Source: Streptomyces sp. TLI_235 | GTDB lineage: Bacteria > Actinomycetota > Actinomycetes > Streptomycetales > Streptomycetaceae | NCBI GenBank assembly: GCA_002300355.1 | Contig: NSGV01000002.1 | Span: 1,302,001-1,366,000, forward strand | Direction of reading: 5' to 3' | DNA: 64,000 nt | In this document: one piece after another, positions 23,924-32,819 of the stretch | How the letters are laid out: each line of letters starts with the position of its first letter | Position numbering within the stretch: the stretch's first letter is position 1 | The notes under the pieces: model-generated | Seen by the model: only the letters and a program-made list of their open reading frames with translations | What the model was told of the DNA's origin: nothing | Databases searched by the model: none | Made by a program: the position numbers and the translations under genes

Positions 23924-24706
23924 ATGAGCACCGCAGCCCCCGAGCGCATGCCCACCCTCTACCTCTCGCACGGCGCCCCGCCACTGGCCGACGACCCGGC
24001 CTGGCCCGGCCAGCTCGCGGCCTGGTCCGCCGGCCTGCCCCGGCCCACCGCGATCCTCATGGTCTCCGCGCACTGGGAGGAGGCCCCGCTCGCCCTCGGT
24101 GCCACCACCGCCGTACCCCTGGTGTACGACTTCTGGGGCTTCCCCGAGCACTACTACCGGGTCCGGTACGCCGCGCCCGGCGCACCCGCGCTCGCCGACG
24201 GCGTCCGCAAGCTGCTGCGCACCGCCGGCATGCCCGTGCAGGACATCCCGGACCGCGGGCTGGACCACGGCGCGTACGTGCCGCTGGTCGAGATGTACCC
24301 GGACGCCGACATCCCGGTGCTGCAGGTGTCGCTGCCCACCCTCGACCCGCAGCGGCTGATGGAGATCGGCCGCCGGCTCGCCCCGCTCCGCGACGAGGGC
24401 GTGCTGATCGTCGGCAGCGGCTTCTTCACCCACAACCTGCGGGCGCTCAGCACCGACGGCCGGGTCTCCTCGGTGATGGCCGAGTTCGACGACTGGGGCC
24501 GCCGCGCCCTGGAGGCGAAGGACGTCGACGCGCTGCTCGACTTCGAGCAGAAGGCGCCCGCCGGCCGGTTCGCCCACCCCAGCACCGAGCACTTCGCGCC
24601 GCTGTTCGTGACGCTCGGCGCCGGCGAGGCCGAGCTCGGCAGCCAGCGCAGCGTGATCGACGGCTTCTGGATGGGTCTGGCCAAGCGCTCGGTGCAGATC
24701 GGTTGA
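23924..24706 (+). CDS. LigB/DODA-type extradiol aromatic ring-opening dioxygenase
   Basis: A 260-residue class III extradiol dioxygenase of the YgiD/DODA type. Conserved metal or catalytic histidines occur at LSHGAPP (His16), VSAHWE (His50), GLDHGAYVPL (His115) and GSGFFTHNL (His170). The enzyme would cleave a catechol-type ring with non-haem Fe(II) or Zn(II) and O2. It is controlled by the divergent MarR through palindromes in the shared promoter. ACGGAGGACG precedes the ATG. No other aromatic-pathway genes adjoin, so a detoxification role is as likely as a catabolic one. Confidence 0.9.
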   Translation: MSTAAPERMPTLYLSHGAPPLADDPAWPGQLAAWSAGLPRPTAILMVSAHWEEAPLALGATTAVPLVYDFWGFPEHYYRVRYAAPGAPALADGVRKLLRTAGMPVQDIPDRGLDHGAYVPLVEMYPDADIPVLQVSLPTLDPQRLMEIGRRLAPLRDEGVLIVGSGFFTHNLRALSTDGRVSSVMAEFDDWGRRALEAKDVDALLDFEQKAPAGRFAHPSTEHFAPLFVTLGAGEAELGSQRSVIDGFWMGLAKRSVQIG

Positions 24707-24726
24707 GCCGCCCGCCCCCGGACGCC

Positions 24727-25371
24727 TCACCGGGCGCAGGTGAAGCGCTCGCCGACGTGCCGGGGCTGCTCGATCTCGTCGACCAGGGCGACCGCGAAGT
24801 CGGGGATGCTGATGATGCTGCGGCCCTCGGCGTCGATCACCAGCCGGTCGGCGTCCGTCCGGTAGGCGCCGGTGCGCTCGCCGGGGACGAGGTCGGCCGG
24901 CGGGCTGAGCACCGTCCAGCGCAGGTCGGCCACGGTGCGGTAGTAGGCGAGGGCGTCGCCGTGGGCCCGCATGACGTCCAGGACGCCGGCGGGCAGGCCG
25001 GGGGTGTCACAGACCCGGACACCGGGCGCCGTCTCCAGGCTGCCCGCGCCGCCGACGACGATCAGCCGCGGAGCGGCCGAGCCGAGCGCCCGCAGGCCGC
25101 CGACCAGGGCACGGGCGGCCGGCTCGACCAGCCGGCGGGTGCCGGGGCCGTCCCCGCCGCCGACCGCGCTGACCAGTACGTCCTGCCCCTCGGCGACCCG
25201 GGCGACGTCCTGGGGGTCGAGCACGTCGCCGCCGACGACCTCCGGGCTCAGCCCCTGGTAGCGGGCGGGGTCGCGGACGGCCGCGGTGACGCGGTGCCCG
25301 CGTGCGAGCGCCTCGGTGACGATGCACCGGCCGATCGACCCGTTGGCGCCGAAGACCGCGATCCTCGCCAT
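24727..25371 (-). CDS. NAD(P)-binding NmrA-like/atypical SDR protein
   Basis: A 214-residue Rossmann protein starting MARIAVFGANGSIGRCIVTEAL, with the GxxGxxG motif at 8-14, and AVRDPARYQGL, the NADP-selecting loop. The classical Tyr-x-x-x-Lys pair is not evident (DALAYYRTVADLRW stands near it), which places it in the atypical NmrA/YwnB group. Such proteins sense redox cofactors or act as reductases; nothing here separates these roles. It converges on the dioxygenase gene. Confidence 0.85.
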   Translation of the reverse strand: MARIAVFGANGSIGRCIVTEALARGHRVTAAVRDPARYQGLSPEVVGGDVLDPQDVARVAEGQDVLVSAVGGGDGPGTRRLVEPAARALVGGLRALGSAAPRLIVVGGAGSLETAPGVRVCDTPGLPAGVLDVMRAHGDALAYYRTVADLRWTVLSPPADLVPGERTGAYRTDADRLVIDAEGRSIISIPDFAVALVDEIEQPRHVGERFTCAR

Positions 25372-25501
25372 GGTGTGCCCGCCTCTCCGTCCGGCCGCCT
25401 GTCACCCCCAGCATGGGTCCGCGCCGCCCGCCGGGGCGGTGCGACGCGCGGCTCCGCCGTCCGCCCGTCGCCGGTCGGCGGCCGGTCCCCCGATGCGCGT
25501 A

Positions 25502-25521
25502 ACACCCCCGATCGGGGGTGT
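25502..25521. promoter_or_regulatory. 20-bp perfect palindrome upstream of the acyl-CoA ligase
   Basis: ACACCCCCGATCGGGGGTGT is a perfect 20-bp inverted repeat 33 bases before the ligase ATG. It is far too symmetric for chance in this small gap and sits at the promoter position, not after a gene. The best candidate binder is the GAF-LuxR regulator encoded just downstream of the ligase. Confidence 0.65.
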
Positions 25522-25553
25522 CCGGGGGCCGGGGCTGCGGGCACAGTGGCCCC

Positions 25554-27086
<1,533 letters not shown>

Positions 27087-27106
27087 CGGACAGCCAGTTC
27101 CACCGG

Positions 27107-27814
27107 TCAGCCGACGATGCCCCATTCGCGGGCGGCGACGGCCAGTTCGACCCGGTTGCGGGCGCCGAGCTTGTGCATCGCGCTCTTCAGGTAGCCGGTC
27201 ACGGTGTGGCCGCTGAGGCCGAGGCGGGCGGCGATCTCCGGGTTGGTCCGGCCGGTCGCCGCCCAGCGCAGCACCTCGTGCTCGCGCGGGGTCAGCCCCG
27301 CCTCGGCGAGGCGGCCCGCCGTCCGGCCGCCCCAGGCCGCCGCACCGGCCAGCGCCCGGGTGGCCGTCCCGGCCAGCTCGGCGACCGAGCCGATCCGGAC
27401 GTCGCCGAACGGCACCACGGCGCGCAGCGCGGCGTACACCACGCCGTGCACGGCGCCGTCGTGGACGAGCGGCACGCCGAGCATCGCGTACAGGTCGTCG
27501 GCGCCGACCGCCGCGTCGTAGTGGTGCGAAATCGTGGTCGCCGCCCGGTAGTCGGGCACCCAGGCGGGCACCCGTTCGGCGAGCGCCCGGCCGCCGAGGC
27601 CGGTACCGGAGGGCACCCGGAGGTTGTGCAGCAGGTCGGCCCGGGTGCCGGCCCAGTGGCGCAGCACCATGGCGTCCCCGCCGTCCGGCACGCCGACCAG
27701 GCCGACGTCCGCGCCGCAGTCGGCGACCACCCGGCGGGCCAGGTCGGCGAGCACCGCGGAGCGGACCAGCTCGGCGGCGCGCGTGTCCGGGGGTTCGGGG
27801 GCTGCGCTCCTCAC
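27107..27814 (-). CDS. LuxR-type regulator with N-terminal GAF domain
   Basis: A 235-residue regulator. Residues about 10-155 form a GAF-like sensor (LRVPSGTGLGGRALAERVPAWVPDY, then MLGVPLVHDGAVHGVVYAALR), and 170-228 are a LuxR HTH (LTPREHEVLRWAATGRTNPEIAARLGLSGHTVTGYL). The GTG at 27814 is the only reasonable start in frame. Regulators of this make-up are repeatedly found beside FadD-like ligases in actinobacteria. I infer that it controls the ligase by binding the 20-bp palindrome, perhaps with an acyl compound as effector. Confidence 0.87.
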   Translation of the reverse strand: MRSAAPEPPDTRAAELVRSAVLADLARRVVADCGADVGLVGVPDGGDAMVLRHWAGTRADLLHNLRVPSGTGLGGRALAERVPAWVPDYRAATTISHHYDAAVGADDLYAMLGVPLVHDGAVHGVVYAALRAVVPFGDVRIGSVAELAGTATRALAGAAAWGGRTAGRLAEAGLTPREHEVLRWAATGRTNPEIAARLGLSGHTVTGYLKSAMHKLGARNRVELAVAAREWGIVG

Positions 27815-27917
27815 CGGCCGATTCTCACACGGGCCCCCTGGCTTGGGGAGATCTGCGGCAGCAGGATGGGGCCTGCCCGCACCACGGGAAGCCTGCACGA
27901 CCGACAAGGGGAGACGG

Positions 27918-28703
27918 ATGGCCGACATCACCGCACTGCTCGCGGACCTCGCGGCGGAGAGCGCCGAACTCGACGCCCTGGTGGCGGACCTGGACGCCGC
28001 CGGGCTGGCGGCGTCCACCCCCGCCGAGGGGTGGACGATCGCCCACCAGCTGGCCCACCTGGCCTGGACCGACCAGTGGTCACTGCTCGCGGCGCGCGAC
28101 CCGGAGCGGTTCACCGCGGAGGCACAACAGGCCTTCGAGACCGGGTTCGACGTGGTGGAGCGCGGCGCGGCGGAGGGGGTCGGCGAGCCGCCGGAGGTGC
28201 TGCTCGGACGTTGGCGGACGGGCCGGGCGGAACTCGCGGCGGCACTGGCGGCCGTGGAACCGGACACCCGGCTGCCGTGGTTCGGCCCGCCGATGAAGGC
28301 ACCGTCGATGGCGACCGCGCGGCTGATGGAGACCTGGGCACACGGACAGGACGTCGCCGACGCGCTGGGCGCCGTCCGGCCGCCGACCGCCCGGCTGCGG
28401 CACATCGCGCACCTGGGAGTACGGACCCTGGGCTTCGCCTTCTCGGTGCACGGCCTGCCCGCGCCGCAGGCGCCGGTACGGGTCGAACTCGGCGGCCCGG
28501 CGGGCGAGTCGTGGACGTGGGGTGCGGAGGACGCGGCCGACCGGATCACCGGGCCCGCGCTGGACTTCTGTCTGCTCGCCACCCGGCGGCGGCACCCCGA
28601 CGACCTCGCGCTGACCGCGGTCGGCGACACCGCGCGGGCCTGGCTGCCGATCGTGCAGGCCTTCGCCGGCCCGCCCGGGAAGGGCCGCGAGCCGCTGGGC
28701 TGA
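27918..28703 (+). CDS. TIGR03084 family metal-binding protein (DinB/mycothiol S-transferase fold)
   Basis: A 261-residue member of the TIGR03084 group of the DinB/maleylpyruvate isomerase superfamily. The N-terminal four-helix bundle shows TPAEGWTIAHQLAHLAWTDQW and MATARLMETWAHGQDVADALG; the His residues (HQLAH, and WAHGQD) are the usual metal ligands. Related enzymes use mycothiol as thiol donor, but the substrate is unknown. ACAAGGGGAGACGG gives a strong ribosome site. It is divergent from the GAF-LuxR gene, with a 103-base gap. Confidence 0.88.
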   Translation: MADITALLADLAAESAELDALVADLDAAGLAASTPAEGWTIAHQLAHLAWTDQWSLLAARDPERFTAEAQQAFETGFDVVERGAAEGVGEPPEVLLGRWRTGRAELAAALAAVEPDTRLPWFGPPMKAPSMATARLMETWAHGQDVADALGAVRPPTARLRHIAHLGVRTLGFAFSVHGLPAPQAPVRVELGGPAGESWTWGAEDAADRITGPALDFCLLATRRRHPDDLALTAVGDTARAWLPIVQAFAGPPGKGREPLG

Positions 28704-28712
28704 CCGCTGCGG

Positions 28713-28740
28713 GCCTGCCGGGTTGCCGGCCGGCAGGCCC
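28713..28740. terminator. Hairpin terminator
   Basis: GGCCTGCCGG (28713-28722) pairs perfectly with CCGGCAGGCC (28731-28740), ten bases after the preceding stop. The remaining 140 bases before the permease gene show no other clear element. Confidence 0.65.
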
Positions 28741-28885
28741 CGCCTGCGCGGCCCGTCGGCGTGTCCGGTTGACGGTGCGTCACCGACCGGACGCGGTTAC
28801 GGCGGTGAAACCGCGGTACGCCGGTGCGCTTAACCCCTCGTCCCTACCCTCGCCGCACAACCCGAGGACAGACGGGAGCGGTGAC

Positions 28886-30583
28886 ATGACCGACACGACC
28901 AACCCGCACGCCCCCACCCGGCCCGACGACGGCGGACGGCCGCGCACCGGGCCGCGCCGCTCGTACCGGGGCAGCGCGGCGGACGAGTCCCTGGAGGACT
29001 ACTCGCTGCGGTACGCGCCGCACTCCTTCCGCCGCTGGTCGCCGACGGCGGTGGCGTCCACCGCGCTCGGCGGCATCGCCTATCTCGCGGACTACGCGAT
29101 CGGCGCGGGCATCGTGATGTCGTACGGCTTCACCAACGCGCTGGCGGCGATCCTCACCGCCGCCGTGGTGATCTTCCTGACCGGCATCCCGATCGCCCGG
29201 GCGTGCGCGGCGAACGGCGTCGACATGGATCTGCTGACCCGCGGCTCGGGCTTCGGCTACCTCGGCTCGACGCTGACCTCGCTGGTGTACGCGAGCTTCA
29301 CGTTCATCTTCTTCGCCCTCGAGGGCTCGATCATGGCGCAGGCCCTCCACGAGGTGCTGCACATCCCGCTGCCGGTGGGCTACCTCCTCACCACGCTGAT
29401 CGTGATCCCGATCGTGTTCAAGGGGATGAGCTGGATCGCCCGGATGCAGGCCTGGACGCAGCCGGTGTGGATCGTCGGCCTGGTCGCGCCGTTCGTCGTG
29501 CTGGCCTTCCACTCCCCCGAGGTCTTCGGCGACTTCACGCACTTCGGCGGCACCGACGGGGTCGGTTCCGGGTTCACCCTGCTCGGCTTCGGGCTGGGCA
29601 CCGGCGTGGCGCTGTCCCTGATCGCGCAGATCGGTGAACAGGCCGACTACCTGCGGTTCATGCCGAAGCGGACGGCGGAGAACGCGCGCCGCTGGGACCT
29701 CGCGGTGCTGGCCGCCGGCCCCGGCTGGGTGGTGATCGGCGCGTTGAAGCAGCTCGGTGGCGCGCTGCTGGCGTTCGCCGCGCTGGGCGCGGTCGGCGAG
29801 ACCAAGGCGCTGGAGCCGATCGCACCGTACGTGGAGTCACTGCGGCCCTGGCTGGGTGCGGCGGCGCTGCCGGTGGCCGGCCTGTTCGTGATCGTCTCCC
29901 AGATCAAGATCAATTCGACCAACGCCTACTCCGGCTCGCTCTCCTGGTCGAACTTCTTCTCCCGGCTGACGCACCGCCACCCCGGCCGGGTCTGGTACAT
30001 CTTCCTCAACTGCGGCATCGCACTGCTGCTGATGGAGATGAACATGTTCAGCGCGCTGGGCAGCCTGCTGGGCTTCTACTCCAACGTGGCCATCGCCTGG
30101 ATCGGCGCCGTCACCGCCGACCTGGTCGTCAACAAGCCACTGGGACTGAGCCCGAAGCACATCGAGTTCAAGCGCGCCCACCTGTACGCCGTCAACCCGG
30201 CCGGGTTCGGGGCGATGTGCGTGGCCGCCGCGGTCTCCATCGCCGCCTTCTTCGGCTGGTTCGGCACCTACGCGAAGGCGTTCAGCCCGTTCATCGCCCT
30301 GGCACTGGCGATGGTGCTCAGCCCGCTGATCGCCAAGGCCACCAAGGGCCGCTACTACCTGGCCCGGCCCAACCCGGACGCCGGCAACGCCGACGCCACC
30401 GACACCCGGGTCTGCACCGTCTGCGAAACCGCGTACGAGGTGCCGGACACCGTGCACTGCCCGTTCCACGAGGGCACCGTCTGCTCGCTCTGCTGCAGCC
30501 TGGACGCCGAATGCCACGACGCCTGCACCCGCGCCCCGGGCGCCGGGCCCGTCCTGATCGGCATGCCGACCGCCCGGGAGTGA
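28886..30583 (+). CDS. NCS1 purine/cytosine permease-like transporter with cysteine-rich C-terminal domain
   Basis: A 565-residue fusion. Residues about 40-490 are a nucleobase:cation symporter-1 permease with some 12 helices (VASTALGGIAYLADYAIGAG, RGSGFGYLGSTLTSLVY, IAQIGEQADYLRFMP, KINSTNAYSGSLSWSNFFSRL). The tail from 506 has eight cysteines: 510 and 513 in VCTVC, 525 in HCPF, 533-537 in VCSLCC, 543 and 547 in ECHDAC. This tail looks like a zinc or iron-sulfur binding sensor that is known from some symporter-histidine kinase hybrids, here without the kinase. Allosteric gating of the transporter by metal or redox is my inference. The next gene is convergent. Confidence 0.88.
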   Translation: MTDTTNPHAPTRPDDGGRPRTGPRRSYRGSAADESLEDYSLRYAPHSFRRWSPTAVASTALGGIAYLADYAIGAGIVMSYGFTNALAAILTAAVVIFLTGIPIARACAANGVDMDLLTRGSGFGYLGSTLTSLVYASFTFIFFALEGSIMAQALHEVLHIPLPVGYLLTTLIVIPIVFKGMSWIARMQAWTQPVWIVGLVAPFVVLAFHSPEVFGDFTHFGGTDGVGSGFTLLGFGLGTGVALSLIAQIGEQADYLRFMPKRTAENARRWDLAVLAAGPGWVVIGALKQLGGALLAFAALGAVGETKALEPIAPYVESLRPWLGAAALPVAGLFVIVSQIKINSTNAYSGSLSWSNFFSRLTHRHPGRVWYIFLNCGIALLLMEMNMFSALGSLLGFYSNVAIAWIGAVTADLVVNKPLGLSPKHIEFKRAHLYAVNPAGFGAMCVAAAVSIAAFFGWFGTYAKAFSPFIALALAMVLSPLIAKATKGRYYLARPNPDAGNADATDTRVCTVCETAYEVPDTVHCPFHEGTVCSLCCSLDAECHDACTRAPGAGPVLIGMPTARE

Positions 30584-30587
30584 GCCC

Positions 30588-31172
30588 TCAGCGGGCTCGG
30601 CCGAACGGCTCGGGCTCCGGGTCGCCCGCCAGCCGGGCGTGCAGGTGCTCGTCGTGGTGGCGGCCGTCGCCGTAGCGGTGCGAGGCCCGCAGGGTGCCCT
30701 CGAGCGGGAAGCCGCAACGCTCGGCGACCCGGCACGAGGCGGTGTTGCCGACGGCGTGGCCCAGCTCGATCCGGCGGGCACCCGCGGCGGTGAACGCCCA
30801 ACGGGCGGCCGCCGCGGTGGCCCTGGTCGCCACGCCGCGGCCGCGGGCCTCCGGCAGCAGCCGGTAACCGATCGCGGCCTGGCCGTCGGCCCGGTTCGGC
30901 CAGTACAGGCCGACCGTGCCGAGCAGCGCGGCGGAGGCCGCGTCCAGCACCGCGAAGCCCGCCACGTCGCCGCTCACGCCGTCCGCGGTGTGCCCGAGGA
31001 TCCACGCCCCCGGGTCGGTCTCGCGGATCGGGTTCCAGAGCGCGACCTCCTCGTCCGCGATGATCCGGGCGACGTCCGGCGCGTACCGCAGCAGCCCGGC
31101 ACCCCACGGCAGGAGGCGAACGTCCCCGAGGTCGAGCGGGGCGGGGACGAATCCGGGTTCGGTGAGGGTCAT
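30588..31172 (-). CDS. GNAT family N-acetyltransferase (RimJ/RimL-like)
   Basis: A 194-residue acetyltransferase. The acetyl-CoA loop is IGYRLLPEARGRGVATRATAAAARW (Q/RxxGxG/A form GRGVAT), and the C-terminal ELGHAVGNTASCRVAERCGFPLEGTLR is typical of RimJ/RimL enzymes acting on protein N-termini or small amines. ATG 31172 is preferred over longer frames because the fold begins here. It ends four bases from the NCS1 stop, tail to tail. Confidence 0.9.
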   Translation of the reverse strand: MTLTEPGFVPAPLDLGDVRLLPWGAGLLRYAPDVARIIADEEVALWNPIRETDPGAWILGHTADGVSGDVAGFAVLDAASAALLGTVGLYWPNRADGQAAIGYRLLPEARGRGVATRATAAAARWAFTAAGARRIELGHAVGNTASCRVAERCGFPLEGTLRASHRYGDGRHHDEHLHARLAGDPEPEPFGRAR

Positions 31173-31242
31173 GGCACCCAGTGGTACCCGCCCCGGCTGC
31201 CCGCTGCCAAACGGATTCCGGGGCACTGGGACGATCTCGGGC

Positions 31243-32040
31243 ATGGAGTTCGACGACACCGCCGCCCTGCACCGGATCAGCACCGAACGGCTCGGCGAGG
31301 AGGCGGGCCGGCAGTTCGCCGCGCTGGCCCGCCGGGGCTTCCGGCTGGAGCGCGCGGCGGGCAGCGCCCCCGCCACCGGCCACTGCCGACTCGGCGGCCC
31401 CGCCCAGCTGGAGCCCGGCACCCCGTGGCCCGTCCACGACGGCATGCCGCTCTCCCTGCTCGCCGTCCTGGACACGGACGCGCTGGCCCCCTGGCTGGGC
31501 GACCAACTGCCTGTCCGGCCGGGCCTGCTGAACTTCTTCCAGCTCGACCCGGACATCCCGTACGAGGAGTACGCGAAGCTGGACACCTCCTCCCCCGCGA
31601 TGTACCGGGTGCTCCCTGCCGACCCGGCGCGGGCGGTGGAGACGGACGCGCCCGCATCGGCGACCCGGTGGCCGGCCGTCCCGCTGCACGCCGCCGGGGT
31701 GGTGATGCTCCCCGACTGCTGGGACGTCGAGGACGAGGACGTCACCTTCGACCGGGACGCGCACTGGGGCGCCCCCTCGCTGATCCTCGGCGCCATGGAC
31801 GGCCTGGACGGCAACACCGCCGACCGCCACCGTGCCTTCGGCTGGCCGGACACCTCCTACGGCTCCGCCGTGACCGTGCGCGACGCCGACGGGCCCGCCG
31901 TCCACCTGCTCCAGCTCACCGGCGACGCCGAGCTCGGCTGGGGCTGGGGTGATGCCGGGTCGCTCTACTTCACGATCCCCGCCGGGGCCCTCGCGGCGGG
32001 CGACTTCACCCGGGCCGGGGCGGAGGTGCGGTGCTGCTGA
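31243..32040 (+). CDS. DUF1963 (YwqG-like) protein
   Basis: A 265-residue cytosolic protein of the YwqG family: GHCRLGGPAQLEPGTPWPVHDGMPLSLLAVLD near residue 45-80, LNFFQLDPDIPYE at about 95, and HLLQLTGDAELGWGWGDAGSLYFTIP toward the end. The family is widespread and of unknown function, with a beta-rich fold and sometimes toxin-immunity associations. No toxin gene is adjacent, so immunity is not indicated here. ATG 31243 begins the conserved region. Confidence 0.85.
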   Translation: MEFDDTAALHRISTERLGEEAGRQFAALARRGFRLERAAGSAPATGHCRLGGPAQLEPGTPWPVHDGMPLSLLAVLDTDALAPWLGDQLPVRPGLLNFFQLDPDIPYEEYAKLDTSSPAMYRVLPADPARAVETDAPASATRWPAVPLHAAGVVMLPDCWDVEDEDVTFDRDAHWGAPSLILGAMDGLDGNTADRHRAFGWPDTSYGSAVTVRDADGPAVHLLQLTGDAELGWGWGDAGSLYFTIPAGALAAGDFTRAGAEVRCC

Positions 32041-32083
32041 GCCCCCGACCCGGCGCGGTCGGCCGGTGTGCGAGAGTGGCGCG

Positions 32084-32773
32084 ATGAGGACGATCGGACT
32101 GATCGGCGGGATGAGCTGGGAGTCGACCGCCGAGTACTACCGGCTGCTGAACGAGCTCACCCGGGAGCGGCTCGGCGGGCTGCACTCGGCGAAGTGCGTG
32201 CTGTACTCGGTGGACTTCGCGGAGATCGAACGGCTGCAGACCGCCGGCCGGTGGGACGAGGCCGGCGAGGTGCTGGCCGGGGCGGCGCGCTCGCTGGCCG
32301 CGGCCGGCGCCGAGTTGCTGCTGATCTGCACCAACACCATGCACAAGGTGGCCGACCGGGTCGAGGCGGCGGTGGACGTGCCGCTGCTGCACCTCGCCGA
32401 CACCACCGCCGGGGCCGTCCGGGCCGCCGGGCTGCGCCGGATCGGCCTGCTGGGCACCGCGTTCACCATGGAGCAGGACTTCTACCGTGGCCGGCTGGCC
32501 GGGCACGGCCTGGAGGTGCTGGTGCCGGACGCGGCCGGACGGGCCGAGGTGCACCGGGTGATCTACGAGGAGCTGTGCGTGGGCGTGGTCCGCGAGGAGT
32601 CCCGCGCCGCGTACCGGGAGGTGATCGCCGGCCTGGTGGCCCGCGGCGCCGAGGGCGTGGTGCTGGGCTGCACCGAGATCGAGCTGCTGGTCGGCCCGGA
32701 GGACAGCCCGGTGCCGGTCTTCCCGACGACCCGGCTGCACGCCGAGGCGGCGGTGGCGACGGCCCTGGCCTGA
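32084..32773 (+). CDS. Aspartate/glutamate racemase family protein
   Basis: A 229-residue cofactor-independent amino-acid racemase-type protein. The paired catalytic thiols are Cys82 in ICTNTMH and Cys196 in LGCTEIELL, on the pseudo-symmetric halves; GLIGGMSWESTAEYYR is the conserved N-terminal block of YgeA-type aspartate racemases. Expected reaction: racemisation of aspartate or another acidic or neutral amino acid. The GAGAGTGGCGCG before ATG 32084 is a weak ribosome site. It stands between DUF1963 and the convergent dnaE2. Confidence 0.92.
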   Translation: MRTIGLIGGMSWESTAEYYRLLNELTRERLGGLHSAKCVLYSVDFAEIERLQTAGRWDEAGEVLAGAARSLAAAGAELLLICTNTMHKVADRVEAAVDVPLLHLADTTAGAVRAAGLRRIGLLGTAFTMEQDFYRGRLAGHGLEVLVPDAAGRAEVHRVIYEELCVGVVREESRAAYREVIAGLVARGAEGVVLGCTEIELLVGPEDSPVPVFPTTRLHAEAAVATALA

Positions 32774-32819
32774 CGCGCCCCAGGGTGGCCCTTGTCCGGT
32801 CGGGTGCCGGGCGCAGGTC

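Noticed and set aside
31243..32040. DUF1963 protein as toxin immunity
   Set aside because: No polymorphic toxin or secretion gene is adjacent.
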